A DNA stretch of 64,000 nucleotides from Acinetobacter sp. XH1741. GTDB taxonomy: Bacteria > Pseudomonadota > Gammaproteobacteria > Pseudomonadales > Moraxellaceae. Below are positions 34,651 through 44,254 of the stretch, piece by piece. Within the stretch, counting starts at the first letter, position 1. Each line of letters starts with the position of its first letter. Both the position numbers and the translations under genes were made by a program. Below the pieces are notes generated by a model. It saw only the letters and a program-made list of their open reading frames with translations, did not search any database and was not told the origin of the DNA. The DNA lies in assembly GCF_041021895.1 (NCBI RefSeq), contig NZ_CP157428.1, forward strand, positions 2,480,001 through 2,544,000, written 5' to 3'.

Positions 34651-34839
34651 TTAAGATTGATAAGATGCCAAAGGAATATTTTGTTTGGCTTTTTGAATAG
34701 ATAGCTCAGCATTTTGAATAGATTGCTTAGCTTCTTTAAGCATGTGTGAACTTTTGGATTCAGGTTTTTCTTGATGTCCGAAAAGGACGTAACAAGTAAA
34801 ACTTCCTAGTATCATTAAAGCAGCAGTTACTTTTAACAT
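34651..34839 (-). CDS. Small exported or membrane-anchored protein
   Basis: A 62-residue ORF with an N-terminal hydrophobic segment (VTAALMILGSFTCYVLFG) and then a charged helix with heptad-like repeats (LKEAKQSIQNAELSIQKAKQ). It looks like a single-span anchor with a periplasmic coiled coil. There is no clear ribosome-binding site. A good CRP-like palindrome lies 43 bases upstream. Not recognised. Confidence 0.42.
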   Translation of the reverse strand: MLKVTAALMILGSFTCYVLFGHQEKPESKSSHMLKEAKQSIQNAELSIQKAKQNIPLASYQS

Positions 34840-35236
34840 AGACTTAATAAAACAAAATTTTCTGTATTATATGTATTTTTATGTGAAATGCATCACAATT
34901 TTATTAAAAATAATTAAATAAAACTCACTATTTGATCATAAAAGTTAATATTCACATGATATTTCAAATAATCTAATCAATCTTTTAGCCAAAGACTATT
35001 CAATCAGGTCTCCTCTACTTTTAAGGACTCTCATTTCGCTTCCTAGTTCTTTATACAAAAAATACAAATAAGCATTTGAATATATTATTTATTTTATAAT
35101 CTCTAAAATATTTTTAGCTCTATACAGTGAAATTGATTTTGACATCCTAGAATTTTTGATATGCAAAAAATGCATAATTGCTTTAATAAATGCATTAGAA
35201 GTGAAGCATTTCGAATTCTAAGATGAATCATCTTTA
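34840..35236. other. Promoter region upstream of aspA
   Basis: About 400 AT-rich bases between divergent genes. They hold the CRP-like site at 34882-34897 and an inverted repeat near 35185-35240 (GAAGCATTTCGAATTC region), and no ORF that looks coding. Confidence 0.4.
34882..34897. promoter_or_regulatory. CRP/Vfr-like palindrome
   Basis: TGTGA-aatgca-TCACA matches the CRP core consensus exactly (TGTGA-N6-TCACA). It lies 43 bases upstream of the small gene at 34839 on the minus strand and about 360 bases before aspA on the plus strand. Acinetobacter has a CRP-like regulator, but use of this site is inferred. Confidence 0.45.
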
Positions 35237-35254
35237 ATGATTCGAAGTTTAATG

Positions 35255-36670
35255 ATGAACGCTGATATTACTACCCGTATTGAGAAGGATCTTATTGGTC
35301 ATAGAGAGATCAATAATGACCATTATTACGGAGTTCAAACATTACGTGCTTTAGAAAATTTCAACTTAACAAATAGCAAAGTTGGAAATTTCCCTAATTT
35401 AATTAAAGCATTAGCTATGGTTAAATTAGCCTGTGCTGAAGCAAACCATAATCTTAAAAACTTAGATCAAACTAAATTTGAAGCGATTGAATACAGCTGT
35501 AATCAGCTTATTCGCGGTAACTTCTACGACCAGTTCCCAATTGATATGTTACAAGGTGGTGCTGGTACTTCAACTAATATGAATGCTAATGAAGTATTAG
35601 CAAACGTTGCTTTAGAATATATGGGGCATGCAAAAGGTCAATATCAATATTTGCACCCAAATAACGACATTAACATGTCGCAATCAACAAACGATGTATA
35701 CCCTACTGCAATCCGTTTAGGTCTATTACTTAGCTTAGATGAGTTAAATCTTCCATTTAACAATTTGATTCTTAGCTTCCTTAACAAGTCTCAAGAGTTT
35801 GCGCACATCTTAAAAATGGGTCGTACTCAGTTACAAGACGCTGTACCTATGACTTTAGGTCAGGAATTTGGTGCTTTTGCGGTTACTCTGCAAAAAGACC
35901 TTGAGCAAATTAATACACTTATTCCAAATGTTCTAGCTTATATGAACCTTGGCGGTACAGCGATTGGTACTGGTATTACCACTGAATATAGTTACCGTGA
36001 ACTCGCTATTCAAGCGCTTGCAAGAATCTCTGATAAGAAAATTAAATCATCTCCCGATTTAATTGAAGCAACTTCAGATATGGGTGACTTTGTTCTTTTA
36101 TCTGGTTTACTCAAACGCACCGCAACTAAACTTTCTAAAATTGCCAATGACTTACGTTTACTTTCAAGTGGTCCACGTACTGGTATCAATGAAATTAACT
36201 TAGAAGCTCGTCAACCTGGTAGTTCGATCATGCCTGGTAAAGTAAATCCAGTTATTCCTGAAGCGATGAATTTGGCTTGTTTCCAGATTATTGCAAATGA
36301 TTTGGCTGTAACTTTAGCTGCTGAAGCAGGTCAATTACAGTTAAATGCAATGGAACCACTTATTGCATTCAAATTATTTGAATCTATGGATCTGCTTGGT
36401 AAAGCAATGGCAATGTTCCAAAGTAAATGTATCGATACTATTACGGCGAACCCTGAGCACTGTAAGGCTTTAGTTGAAAACTCAATTGGTATTGTGACTG
36501 CACTTAATCCATACCTAGGTTATGAAACAACAACTCGTATTGCTAAAACTGCAAACGAAACTGGACAAAGCGTATTGGCTTTAGTTCAGAACGAAGGTTT
36601 ATTATCAGCACAAGTGCTTGATGATATCTTGTCGATTAATAATATGGTTAAACCTAAAATGTCGGCTTAA
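35255..36670 (+). CDS. aspA: Aspartate ammonia-lyase
   Basis: Cytoplasmic enzyme converting L-aspartate to fumarate and ammonia, 471 aa, a member of the aspartase/fumarase superfamily. The signature loop GSSIMPGKVNPVIPEA carries the catalytic Ser. Other family segments are GGAGTSTNMNANEVLAN, NMSQSTNDVYPTAIR and MGRTQLQDAVPMTLGQEF. Three ATGs lie close together (35237, 35252, 35255); I prefer 35255 because GAAG then sits seven bases upstream and the protein starts MNADITTRIE. It is transcribed alone and followed by a shared terminator. Confidence 0.93.
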   Translation: MNADITTRIEKDLIGHREINNDHYYGVQTLRALENFNLTNSKVGNFPNLIKALAMVKLACAEANHNLKNLDQTKFEAIEYSCNQLIRGNFYDQFPIDMLQGGAGTSTNMNANEVLANVALEYMGHAKGQYQYLHPNNDINMSQSTNDVYPTAIRLGLLLSLDELNLPFNNLILSFLNKSQEFAHILKMGRTQLQDAVPMTLGQEFGAFAVTLQKDLEQINTLIPNVLAYMNLGGTAIGTGITTEYSYRELAIQALARISDKKIKSSPDLIEATSDMGDFVLLSGLLKRTATKLSKIANDLRLLSSGPRTGINEINLEARQPGSSIMPGKVNPVIPEAMNLACFQIIANDLAVTLAAEAGQLQLNAMEPLIAFKLFESMDLLGKAMAMFQSKCIDTITANPEHCKALVENSIGIVTALNPYLGYETTTRIAKTANETGQSVLALVQNEGLLSAQVLDDILSINNMVKPKMSA

Positions 36671-36680
36671 TTCCTGAAAT

Positions 36681-36710
36681 AAAAAAGGAGCTTTCATAAG
36701 CTCCTTTTTT
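36681..36710. terminator. Bidirectional terminator between aspA and the TonB receptor gene
   Basis: AAAAAAGGAGCTT and AAGCTCCTTTTTT pair around a TCAT loop, giving A and T runs on both sides. It lies between the convergent stops at 36670 and 36724. Confidence 0.92.
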
Positions 36711-36723
36711 ATTTGTTTATATT

Positions 36724-38913
36724 TTAAAAACTAAACGTTGTAGAGAATTGGGCTGTACGAGGGTTACCTAAGAATAAATAGTCATCACCCATAAATGCAC
36801 CTACATCGCGCCAATATTTCTTATTAAATAAGTTATCAATATTGAATCTAAAAGTAGTGTCATGCCCAGCAAAATTTGTTTTATAGGCAGCACCAATATT
36901 AAAGACGCTGTATCCACCTACTTTTGCAGTTCCCTCTTTATTTGCATATTTACTACTACTGTATTGCATGCCACTGAGTAATCTTAACCCTTCAATTGAA
37001 GGTACTTTATAAGATAGCTGGGCTGTTGCGCGTACTTTTGGCACATTCTGAGTTTGATGACCTTTGTAGCTGTCAGTATCAATATCAACAAGACGAGATT
37101 TGGTATAGGTAACACCCGAACTTACATCAAGTGTATCAGTTAAAGCACCTGCTAAACCGAGTTCAATACCTTGGTTGTGCTGTTTGCCTTGTTCAATAAA
37201 ATCGAAAGTCCCGTCTGCATTCACTTTGCTATATTGATTATCTTGTTTTAAATCAAAAAAAGCTGCTGTTACTAGGAAGTTACGTATTTGTTGTTTAATA
37301 CCAAGTTCATATTGTTCAGAATTTCTAGGTGATAATATCTGGGGCCCAATGCCATATTTGACATTGTTTGTATACCATGGAGCTTCACCACCATCTGACA
37401 AACCTTTGGCATATGAAGCATAAAGATTAGTTGTAGCAGTTGGGCTATACGTGAGCGCTAATTGTGGTAAAAACTTATTTAAGTCTGTATCTCGGCTTTG
37501 CTGCCCATCTGAATTATAAGCTTGCTCGTCAAGGTGAATAAGTTTTCCACCTAATAAAGTTGACCATTGATCATTAAATTGGACACGGTCAGATATGGTG
37601 AATGCCGTCTGATCACTTTCTAAAACTTTATAACGATCGCCTGGGCTTTCCGTTGAAGGATTATAGTCAATCGTATCTTGATAGATATTGCCTGTTCCGA
37701 CCACTACATTAAGTGGTGTATGGTATTTTAAAGTTTTATAAGTACGCTGTATTTCGAAAGCAACTTGATGCTGAATATTGGCCGTACTGAACTGACCATT
37801 TAACCCAGCAGCAAACTGATTAGTTATACGTGTGTCATCTGGGCTTCGGAAATCGTAAATGTCATAATTACCGTGTTTATCAAAAGTATTACCCAAACCA
37901 TTAACTTCACAAATGCTGCTATAGCATCCCCATGGGAAAGCACTATTATCGTCAATCACAACACGGCTTTGTGACGCGCTTAAGCTACCATTCCATTGAT
38001 CATTGAATGCATATTGATATTTTAAACTCGCATTTAGACTGTTATTTACAACAGGTTTACTCCAAGACTGATATCCCAATAAACGGTCTTGATCTACATT
38101 TGTTGGCACTTGTCCATCAAGCAGTTGATAGCCCGGTACTGAGCGTTGACTTTGACGCTGAGCTTCAATATCAAACAGTAATTTAGAGCGATCATTAATT
38201 TTCCAGTCTAAAGCTACTGAGCCAAACTCACGTTTACCATTTGCATGATCAACATTTGGATGAATACTTTCATGCGCTAAATTGACTCGATAGCCAAAAC
38301 TATCATTTAAAAAGCCGCCTACATCCGTTGCCAGTGTATAGCCACCTTCTGAATTTGCATCTACGGTAATGTTTTTAACATCGGCAGGTCTTTTTGTTAC
38401 ATAGTTAACAACACCGCCTGGTGTCGACATTCCACTTTGAATCGCAGAAATACCTTTTAAAATCTCAACTTGCTCTTTATTTTCTAAAGCTACATTTTGC
38501 TCACCACGTACAGTATGGCCATTAATGAGATAACTTGAACCTAGATCGAGCGCAAAACCTCGTGCTACAAAGTTTGGATAGTAGCCAATAGCTGCGTAAC
38601 CATCTCCTAACGAGGAGTCATTTTTAACAACATCAGTCAGCGTTTTTGCATGCTGATCTGCTAGGCGCTCAGAAGTAATGGTTGTAATAGAGGCAGGAAC
38701 TTTCTTTACATCGCCAGTTTGAAAACCAGATAAATTAACTTTTTTGGATGTATATAACGCATCACTATTTTGTGTGGCGTTCACAGTAATGGTTGGGAGC
38801 TGAGAAACCTCCGCTTCATTTGCATAGACGACAGATGTTATGAGTGCAATAGATGAAGCCAATGCTGTTTTAGAACATGTCATGAAGTGAAGATTTAACG
38901 AACGTCTTTCCAT
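36724..38913 (-). CDS. TonB-dependent siderophore-type outer-membrane receptor
   Basis: A 729-residue receptor with signal peptide (SKTALASSIALITSVVYA), a TonB-box-like region after it (LPTITVNAT), a plug domain (VPASITTITSERLADQHAKT and GISAIQSGMSTPGGVVNYVTKRP) and a 22-strand barrel ending in a terminal Phe (AQFSTTFSF). The family is that of ferric-hydroxamate or other siderophore receptors; the ligand cannot be named. Start chosen at ATG 38913 with AGG about 11 bases upstream; 38940 and 38883 are alternatives. No siderophore synthesis or ABC genes are adjacent, and I could not find a convincing Fur box upstream. Confidence 0.88.
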   Translation of the reverse strand: MERRSLNLHFMTCSKTALASSIALITSVVYANEAEVSQLPTITVNATQNSDALYTSKKVNLSGFQTGDVKKVPASITTITSERLADQHAKTLTDVVKNDSSLGDGYAAIGYYPNFVARGFALDLGSSYLINGHTVRGEQNVALENKEQVEILKGISAIQSGMSTPGGVVNYVTKRPADVKNITVDANSEGGYTLATDVGGFLNDSFGYRVNLAHESIHPNVDHANGKREFGSVALDWKINDRSKLLFDIEAQRQSQRSVPGYQLLDGQVPTNVDQDRLLGYQSWSKPVVNNSLNASLKYQYAFNDQWNGSLSASQSRVVIDDNSAFPWGCYSSICEVNGLGNTFDKHGNYDIYDFRSPDDTRITNQFAAGLNGQFSTANIQHQVAFEIQRTYKTLKYHTPLNVVVGTGNIYQDTIDYNPSTESPGDRYKVLESDQTAFTISDRVQFNDQWSTLLGGKLIHLDEQAYNSDGQQSRDTDLNKFLPQLALTYSPTATTNLYASYAKGLSDGGEAPWYTNNVKYGIGPQILSPRNSEQYELGIKQQIRNFLVTAAFFDLKQDNQYSKVNADGTFDFIEQGKQHNQGIELGLAGALTDTLDVSSGVTYTKSRLVDIDTDSYKGHQTQNVPKVRATAQLSYKVPSIEGLRLLSGMQYSSSKYANKEGTAKVGGYSVFNIGAAYKTNFAGHDTTFRFNIDNLFNKKYWRDVGAFMGDDYLFLGNPRTAQFSTTFSF

Positions 38914-39454
38914 TGAATAACTACCTGCCATACCGTGCATAATTTGAAGCGCTTGAAGTAACTGCTGAGCCTATTTTTAGCCCCGCAAGAATACAGCTAC
39001 ATATATTGAGAAACAACACATTCTGTATTTTTTCGATTAAGTGAATTTGATACAACTTTTATGAACTTCTCATTATATAAATTTCTTTTATTTTCTTAAG
39101 AATTGATGCTATAAATTTTTAAGTATTACCAAATATTCAAAATAAACTTAAGCTCAAAATAGTGCTAAAAAGGAGAAATACTATACAAAATACGGTTGTT
39201 AAATTAGCTCACTGATTTTAAATACAATTAATTATCAATTTAAGTGGGTGAAAGTGTTCGATTATCGGTAAAAACATCTTTAAATCGAACAAAAGGACGT
39301 AATCTCACTAGAATTGAATTTTAAAATTAGAAAAAATGAATGGTTAGGAATTTAAGGACATGCTCAGGATTGAGTGATATTTAAGAGTTCATTCTATTTC
39401 TATTCAGCATACCCCAAAATTCCTCGTTTTTGTCTGCAAAATGATGGAAGAAAT
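38914..39454. other. Divergent promoter region between TonB receptor and MFS gene
   Basis: About 540 bases without a supportable gene. An in-frame extension of the MFS ORF back to 39374 (FKSSFYFYSAYPKIPRF) has no ribosome-binding site and does not look like a transporter N-terminus. An AT-rich dyad-like stretch near 39224-39245 was seen, not good enough to call a Fur box. Confidence 0.4.
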
Positions 39455-40741
39455 ATGACATATACTCAGGAAGAAAAACGTAGCAGGATCGGTGGGATTG
39501 TAGGTGCAGCTTCTGGTAATTTAGTTGAATGGTTTGATTTTTATATTTATGCAGTGTTTGCAGCCTACTTTACTCAAGCTTTAACTGCACCAGATATGGA
39601 TAGCACAACCAAATCTATTTATGTTTGGGGTGTATTTGCTGCAAGCTTCTTTATGCGCCCAATTGGAAGCTGGTTATTTGGTCGTATTGCCGATCGACAT
39701 GGCCGTAAAAAGTCGATGATCATCTCAATCTGTCTCATGGCATTAAGTTCTTTTCTGTTTGCAGCCCTACCAACTTATGAACAAGTTGGTTTATTTGCAC
39801 CTTTTCTTTTACTCCTTGTTCGGTTACTTCAAGGTTTGTCTGTAGGTGGAGAATATGGTGCCGTTGCGACCTACATGAGTGAATTAGGCTTAAAAGGTCA
39901 ACGTGGTTTTTATTCGTCTTTCCAATATGTCACCCTCTCTGGTGGTCAGTTACTCGCAAGCTTACTCGGTGTAATTTTATTAACGTTTTTAAGCGAACAA
40001 CAATTACTTGATGGTGGTTGGCGTATTCCATTTATTATTGGCGGTATTGCAGCAATTTTATCTTTGCTTGCCCGTAGTCGTTTAGAAGAAACACTTTCTC
40101 ATCAAGATAGTGAACGAAAAGAATCTGGTAGCTTAAGAGAACTCTTTAAAAAGCACTGGAAAACCTTTTTATTGGTGGTCGGATATACTTCTGCTGGTTC
40201 ATTAACGTTTTATGTAGAAACTGTTTATTCAAAAACTTACTTAACCAATTTAGGGATGGATGGAAAAACCGTTGGTTATATCATGACCTTCGCATTATTT
40301 GTCTATATGTGTGCCCAACCCGTATTTGGTGCAATTTCGGACCGTATTGGACGACGCTCTTCAATGCTGGCGTTTAGCTTATTGTCCGCCATTTTTATCT
40401 ATCCAGTTATGGTGGTCGGGATGCGTGCCAATATTGACTCTCCGATTATCATTACATTGCTACTCATCTTTATGATGATGTTACTCAGCTTCTATACTTC
40501 CATTAGTGGTTTAGTAAAAGCTGAAATGTTCCCACCTCATGTACGAGCTTTGGGTGTAGGATTCTCTTATGCAGTAGGTAATGCCCTTTTTGGTGGTTCT
40601 GCACCTTCAGTTGCCTTGCAGTTTAAAGCTGCTGGAATTGAAAATACATTCTTTGTTTATGTTATTGTCATGCTCATTATTTGTTTCTTATGTAGCCTTG
40701 CGCTTCCGAAAAAACCTGATTATTTAGAACATGATCATTAA
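39455..40741 (+). CDS. MFS carrier of the metabolite:H+ symporter (MHS) type
   Basis: A 428-residue, 12-span inner-membrane transporter of the alpha-ketoglutarate/dicarboxylate permease branch. Typical stretches are GNLVEWFDFYIYAVFAAYF, FGRIADRHGRKKSMIIS, LQGLSVGGEYGAVATYMSE and FGAISDRIGRRSSMLA. The ATG at 39455 has GGAAG four bases upstream and begins MTYTQEEKRSRIGG. The substrate is probably an organic acid, not more precisely known. It is followed by a hairpin terminator at 40754-40792. Confidence 0.88.
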   Translation: MTYTQEEKRSRIGGIVGAASGNLVEWFDFYIYAVFAAYFTQALTAPDMDSTTKSIYVWGVFAASFFMRPIGSWLFGRIADRHGRKKSMIISICLMALSSFLFAALPTYEQVGLFAPFLLLLVRLLQGLSVGGEYGAVATYMSELGLKGQRGFYSSFQYVTLSGGQLLASLLGVILLTFLSEQQLLDGGWRIPFIIGGIAAILSLLARSRLEETLSHQDSERKESGSLRELFKKHWKTFLLVVGYTSAGSLTFYVETVYSKTYLTNLGMDGKTVGYIMTFALFVYMCAQPVFGAISDRIGRRSSMLAFSLLSAIFIYPVMVVGMRANIDSPIIITLLLIFMMMLLSFYTSISGLVKAEMFPPHVRALGVGFSYAVGNALFGGSAPSVALQFKAAGIENTFFVYVIVMLIICFLCSLALPKKPDYLEHDH

Positions 40742-40753
40742 AAAGTAAGACCT

Positions 40754-40792
40754 AGATATTCTTCTAAAGTTTTTTTAGAAGAATATCTTTTT
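40754..40792 (+). terminator. Terminator after the MHS carrier
   Basis: AGATATTCTTCTAAA and TTTAGAAGAATATCT form a perfect 15-pair stem with a five-base loop, followed by TTTT. It is 12 bases after the stop codon. Confidence 0.85.
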
Positions 40793-40919
40793 AAAATAAT
40801 AAGAAATTCCTTTTTATTCTGTATCTTAGCTGCATAGTATATCTCAACCTACTCGATTCATTCGTAATTGCTATTATGATATTACTTAGTTGTATCAACC
40901 AATTTTAATGGGATAAAAA

Positions 40920-42266
40920 ATGGAAAATGATAAATCCCCTTTGCCTGAAAGTGTTAAGCAAGTTAGCTTCTGGCAAGCCTTTTTATTTTGGCTCAAGCTG
41001 GGCTTTATTAGCTTTGGAGGACCTGCTGGACAAATCGCCGTCATGCATCAGGAGTTGGTTGAACAAAAGCGTTGGATTTCTGAAAAAAGATTTTTGCATG
41101 CACTGAACTACTGCATGTTGTTACCCGGTCCTGAAGCACAGCAATTGGCAACCTATATTGGTTGGCTTATGCATAGAACTGCTGGTGGATTAGTTGCAGG
41201 TATTTTATTTGTATTACCGTCTTTATTTATTTTAATTGGGTTGTCTTGGGTCTATATAAAATTTGGAGACGTCCCTGTTATTGCAGGGATCTTTTACGGG
41301 ATTAAGCCAGCTGTTACCGCCATTGTTTTTCATGCAACTTATCGAATAGGCAGTCGTTCACTTAAAAATAAGTTTCTATGGTTCGTCGCAATTGCAGCAT
41401 TTCTGGCAATATTTGCCTTAAAACTCCCTTTTCCTCTTATTGTTTTATCAGCAGGCATTGCAGGTTATTTAGTTAGTAAAAAGTACCCTGAGCTCCTTTC
41501 CTCTGCAGCTGGTCATAAAGCTAGTCAAAAAGATTATGGTAGTGCTTTAATTGATGATGATACCCCTACGCCCGAGCATGCTAAATTCCATTGGGCACGA
41601 TTAGCTAGACTTATTTTTATGGCAATCGTTCTATGGCTATTACCCATTTTAGCTTTAGGCGCATATTTCGGATGGCATCACTCTTATACTCAAATGGCAT
41701 GGTTCTTTACTAAAGCAGCATTGCTTACTTTTGGTGGTGCTTATGCGGTTTTACCTTACGTCTATCAAGGTGCTGTTAATCATTTTGGCTGGCTTTCACC
41801 CACTCAAATGATTGATGGATTGGCACTTGGGGAAACCACACCCGGCCCGCTCATTATGGTAGTTGCCTTTGTTGGCTTCTTAGGAGGTGTCAATCATTCG
41901 TTACTGGGTACTGAGCATCTATTTTTTGCTGGAGTACTTGGTGCAGTCATTGTGACTTGGTTTACTTTTCTTTTTTCATTTGTCTTTATTTTTGCAGGTG
42001 GACCTTTTATTGAATCTACACATAATGAAATAAAGTTTACGGCGCCACTCACTGCGATTACTGCGGCAGTAGTCGGTGTCATTTTAAATCTGGCATTATT
42101 TTTTAGTTATCATGTGCTATGGCCGCACGGTTTTTCTGGTCACTTTGACGCTATTTCAGCCGTCATTACCATTGCAGCATTTATTGCTTTATTCCGCTTT
42201 AACGTTAACGTGCTGTACGTCATTTTTGCATCGGCACTGATTGGCTTAATTGTTTATCTTTTATAA
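40920..42266 (+). CDS. chrA: Chromate transporter ChrA
   Basis: A 448-residue two-domain chromate-ion transporter of the CHR family. Each half carries the family repeat: FLKLGFISFGGPAGQIAVMH-like in the N-half (LKLGFISFGGPAGQIA) and AALLTFGGAYAVLPYVYQ in the C-half, with LLPGPEAQQLATYIGW and GETTPGPLIMVVAFVGF as the paired downstream motifs. About ten hydrophobic spans. Expected to expel chromate from the cytoplasm. It stands alone with a short 5' gap. Confidence 0.93.
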   Translation: MENDKSPLPESVKQVSFWQAFLFWLKLGFISFGGPAGQIAVMHQELVEQKRWISEKRFLHALNYCMLLPGPEAQQLATYIGWLMHRTAGGLVAGILFVLPSLFILIGLSWVYIKFGDVPVIAGIFYGIKPAVTAIVFHATYRIGSRSLKNKFLWFVAIAAFLAIFALKLPFPLIVLSAGIAGYLVSKKYPELLSSAAGHKASQKDYGSALIDDDTPTPEHAKFHWARLARLIFMAIVLWLLPILALGAYFGWHHSYTQMAWFFTKAALLTFGGAYAVLPYVYQGAVNHFGWLSPTQMIDGLALGETTPGPLIMVVAFVGFLGGVNHSLLGTEHLFFAGVLGAVIVTWFTFLFSFVFIFAGGPFIESTHNEIKFTAPLTAITAAVVGVILNLALFFSYHVLWPHGFSGHFDAISAVITIAAFIALFRFNVNVLYVIFASALIGLIVYLL

Positions 42267-42283
42267 AAATTGCAAGGCGTCCT

Positions 42284-43138
42284 TTACCTTAATTGTGAAG
42301 GACTCATTCCATAGAACTGTTTAAAACGATGGCTTAAATGACTTGCTGAGCTAAAACCACACACTAAGGCAATATCTTGCAAAGAAAGCTGAGAAGACTG
42401 AATCAGGCCCTTTGCTTTGATTAAACGTCTTTGCATAACATATTGGTGAGGAGCCATATTCATAGATTGCTTAAACATGTGTGCAAAATGATATTCGCTT
42501 AAATTCACAACATTTGCTAAATCAGACAAAGTCAGCGCTTGATCGAGATGATCTTCAATCCATTCCTGAATATATTTGAGTTTATGAGGAGCGAGCCCGC
42601 CTTTAATCGTCGGCTGTTGCCATTGAACACTGCTATATCTTCGAATTAAGTGATTTAGCAATAAACTGGCTGTAGTACTCATTTGTAAGTGGTTTGCTGA
42701 ATCGCTCCAGTCACAATCTAGTAGGAAAAACTGATATAGCGCACGAATCCGTTCATCGTCATTAAAGACAACTTCGTTTAATTCAATTTGATTAGGCTCT
42801 TTGTCCCATATTTTTTCAGCAACATCACGCAAGTGCTGGTCGGTATAATACAAGTGAACAAATTTAAGCCCACCTCGTATATCCCAAGTCGACTCCTGAT
42901 GCTCAGGCAATAAACAGAAACGCCCCGGCCCCCCACCATTTTTCCAGCCCGCAGGTGTTTTTTGATAGCTTTCATAGCCATCTTGAATATACAGACTTAA
43001 AGTATGGTGATCGCTACAGACACTTACACGATCTTGCTGATTAGACCAAAATGCAAGTTGCATATTTTCATCAAGCACCACGGTTTCGTGAAGCTTGGCT
43101 TTAGATTGCTGTAGCTGTTCTAAAGTTTGATAGGCCAT
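42284..43138 (-). CDS. AraC-family regulator divergent from an EamA transporter
   Basis: A 284-residue AraC regulator. The N-terminal half is a cupin-like AraC-binding domain (GPGRFCLLPEHQESTWDIRG). The C-terminal half holds two HTHs: LSDLANVVNLSEYHFAHMFK and LQDIALVCGFSSASHLSHRF, ending FKQFYGMSPSQLR. It is divergent from the EamA-type transporter at 43305, about 165 bases apart, and probably controls it. Effector unknown. Confidence 0.87.
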   Translation of the reverse strand: MAYQTLEQLQQSKAKLHETVVLDENMQLAFWSNQQDRVSVCSDHHTLSLYIQDGYESYQKTPAGWKNGGGPGRFCLLPEHQESTWDIRGGLKFVHLYYTDQHLRDVAEKIWDKEPNQIELNEVVFNDDERIRALYQFFLLDCDWSDSANHLQMSTTASLLLNHLIRRYSSVQWQQPTIKGGLAPHKLKYIQEWIEDHLDQALTLSDLANVVNLSEYHFAHMFKQSMNMAPHQYVMQRRLIKAKGLIQSSQLSLQDIALVCGFSSASHLSHRFKQFYGMSPSQLR

Positions 43139-43304
43139 GCAAAATAAAAACGAATATCATTGAGCTTAAGTTAACCATATTCAGCAAAATTCAGCTAGTT
43201 TAGATCTATAAAAAACGCAAGATCTTGCATGTACAACACAAGAATATATACGTGAAAAATGAAGCATTCCTAGATACTTAAACTTGGTAATCGAGGATGA
43301 ACTT

Positions 43305-44222
43305 ATGAATATTTTACTCTATGTTGCGGTGGTGTTGATTTGGGGAACAACATGGATTGGAATTGCCGTTCAGAGCCATTATGCAACACCTGTTGTCGCA
43401 ATTTTATGGCGTTTTGCCATTTCTGCCTTATTACTTTGGGTCGCTTTACTATTTTCAGGAAAATTACAGCGAATTGCTTTAAAAGATCACTTGTTCTGTA
43501 TGCTGCAAGGGCTTTGTGTTTTTGGCCTAAACTTTATTTGTTTTTATACCGCAGTTAAATATGTAAACAGCGGTTTAGAGTCCGTCATTTTTTCGATGGC
43601 TGTTTTCTTTAATGCCATTAATGCGCTGATCTTTTTTAAGCAGAAACCTTCACCAAACTTTGCTCCAGCTGCACTGTTAGGCTTAGGTGGCATCGTTTTA
43701 CTCTTTTGGCATGACCTCATAAATAGTCAGTTTAATGCGCAGTTATTAATGGGTATCGGGTTATGTGCTATAGGCACTTACGGTTTTTCTTTAGGGAATA
43801 TGATTAGTGTTAGACATCAAAAGCGTGGTCTAAATATCTTTTCAACGAACTGTTATGCCATGACCTATGGATCTTTGGTGATGTTAAGTCTGGCTTTATT
43901 TACTGGCCAAAATTTAATGCCTCCGATGAATTTCCCATTTTTAAGTTCAGTACTTTACTTGGCTGTATTTGGTACAGTGATTGGGTTTTCTGCTTATTTT
44001 TCTTTGGTTGGACGCATTGGTGCAGCCAAAGCAGCATATAGCACGTTGCTTTTTCCTTTAGTTGCTCTAACTGTTTCTACTTTCTTTGAAGGTTATGTAT
44101 GGACGCTAAATGCTGTATTTGGAATTTTATTAATCTTACTTGGCAACTACTTAATGTTCAGTAAGTTTGAAATTGGAAAAAAGTTATTTAGTAGTCAAAA
44201 AAATTGTGAGAAGCAGGCTTAA
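43305..44222 (+). CDS. EamA/DMT-family transporter
   Basis: A 305-residue, ten-span drug/metabolite transporter with two EamA repeats; the first opens LLYVAVVLIWGTTWIGIAVQ and the second ends with the typical GTVIGFSAYFSLVGRIGAAK and ALTVSTFFEGY. ATG 43305 is chosen because AGGA lies seven bases upstream; 43284 would add a polar leader. Probably exports an amino acid or small metabolite. The stop codon lies inside a terminator hairpin. Confidence 0.87.
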   Translation: MNILLYVAVVLIWGTTWIGIAVQSHYATPVVAILWRFAISALLLWVALLFSGKLQRIALKDHLFCMLQGLCVFGLNFICFYTAVKYVNSGLESVIFSMAVFFNAINALIFFKQKPSPNFAPAALLGLGGIVLLFWHDLINSQFNAQLLMGIGLCAIGTYGFSLGNMISVRHQKRGLNIFSTNCYAMTYGSLVMLSLALFTGQNLMPPMNFPFLSSVLYLAVFGTVIGFSAYFSLVGRIGAAKAAYSTLLFPLVALTVSTFFEGYVWTLNAVFGILLILLGNYLMFSKFEIGKKLFSSQKNCEKQA

Positions 44223-44236
44223 AAGCCTGCTTTTTT
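44211..44236 (+). terminator. Terminator overlapping the EamA stop
   Basis: AAGCAGGCTT (44211-44220) and AAGCCTGCTT (44223-44232) pair perfectly with a two-base loop and are followed by TTTT. The TAA stop of the transporter is in the loop and arm. Confidence 0.85.
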
Positions 44237-44254
44237 ATAAGTGCTGATACAGAT

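Noticed and set aside
38941..39373. Possible Fur box upstream of the TonB receptor
   Set aside because: The best candidate matches only about half of the 19-bp consensus, so it is not called.
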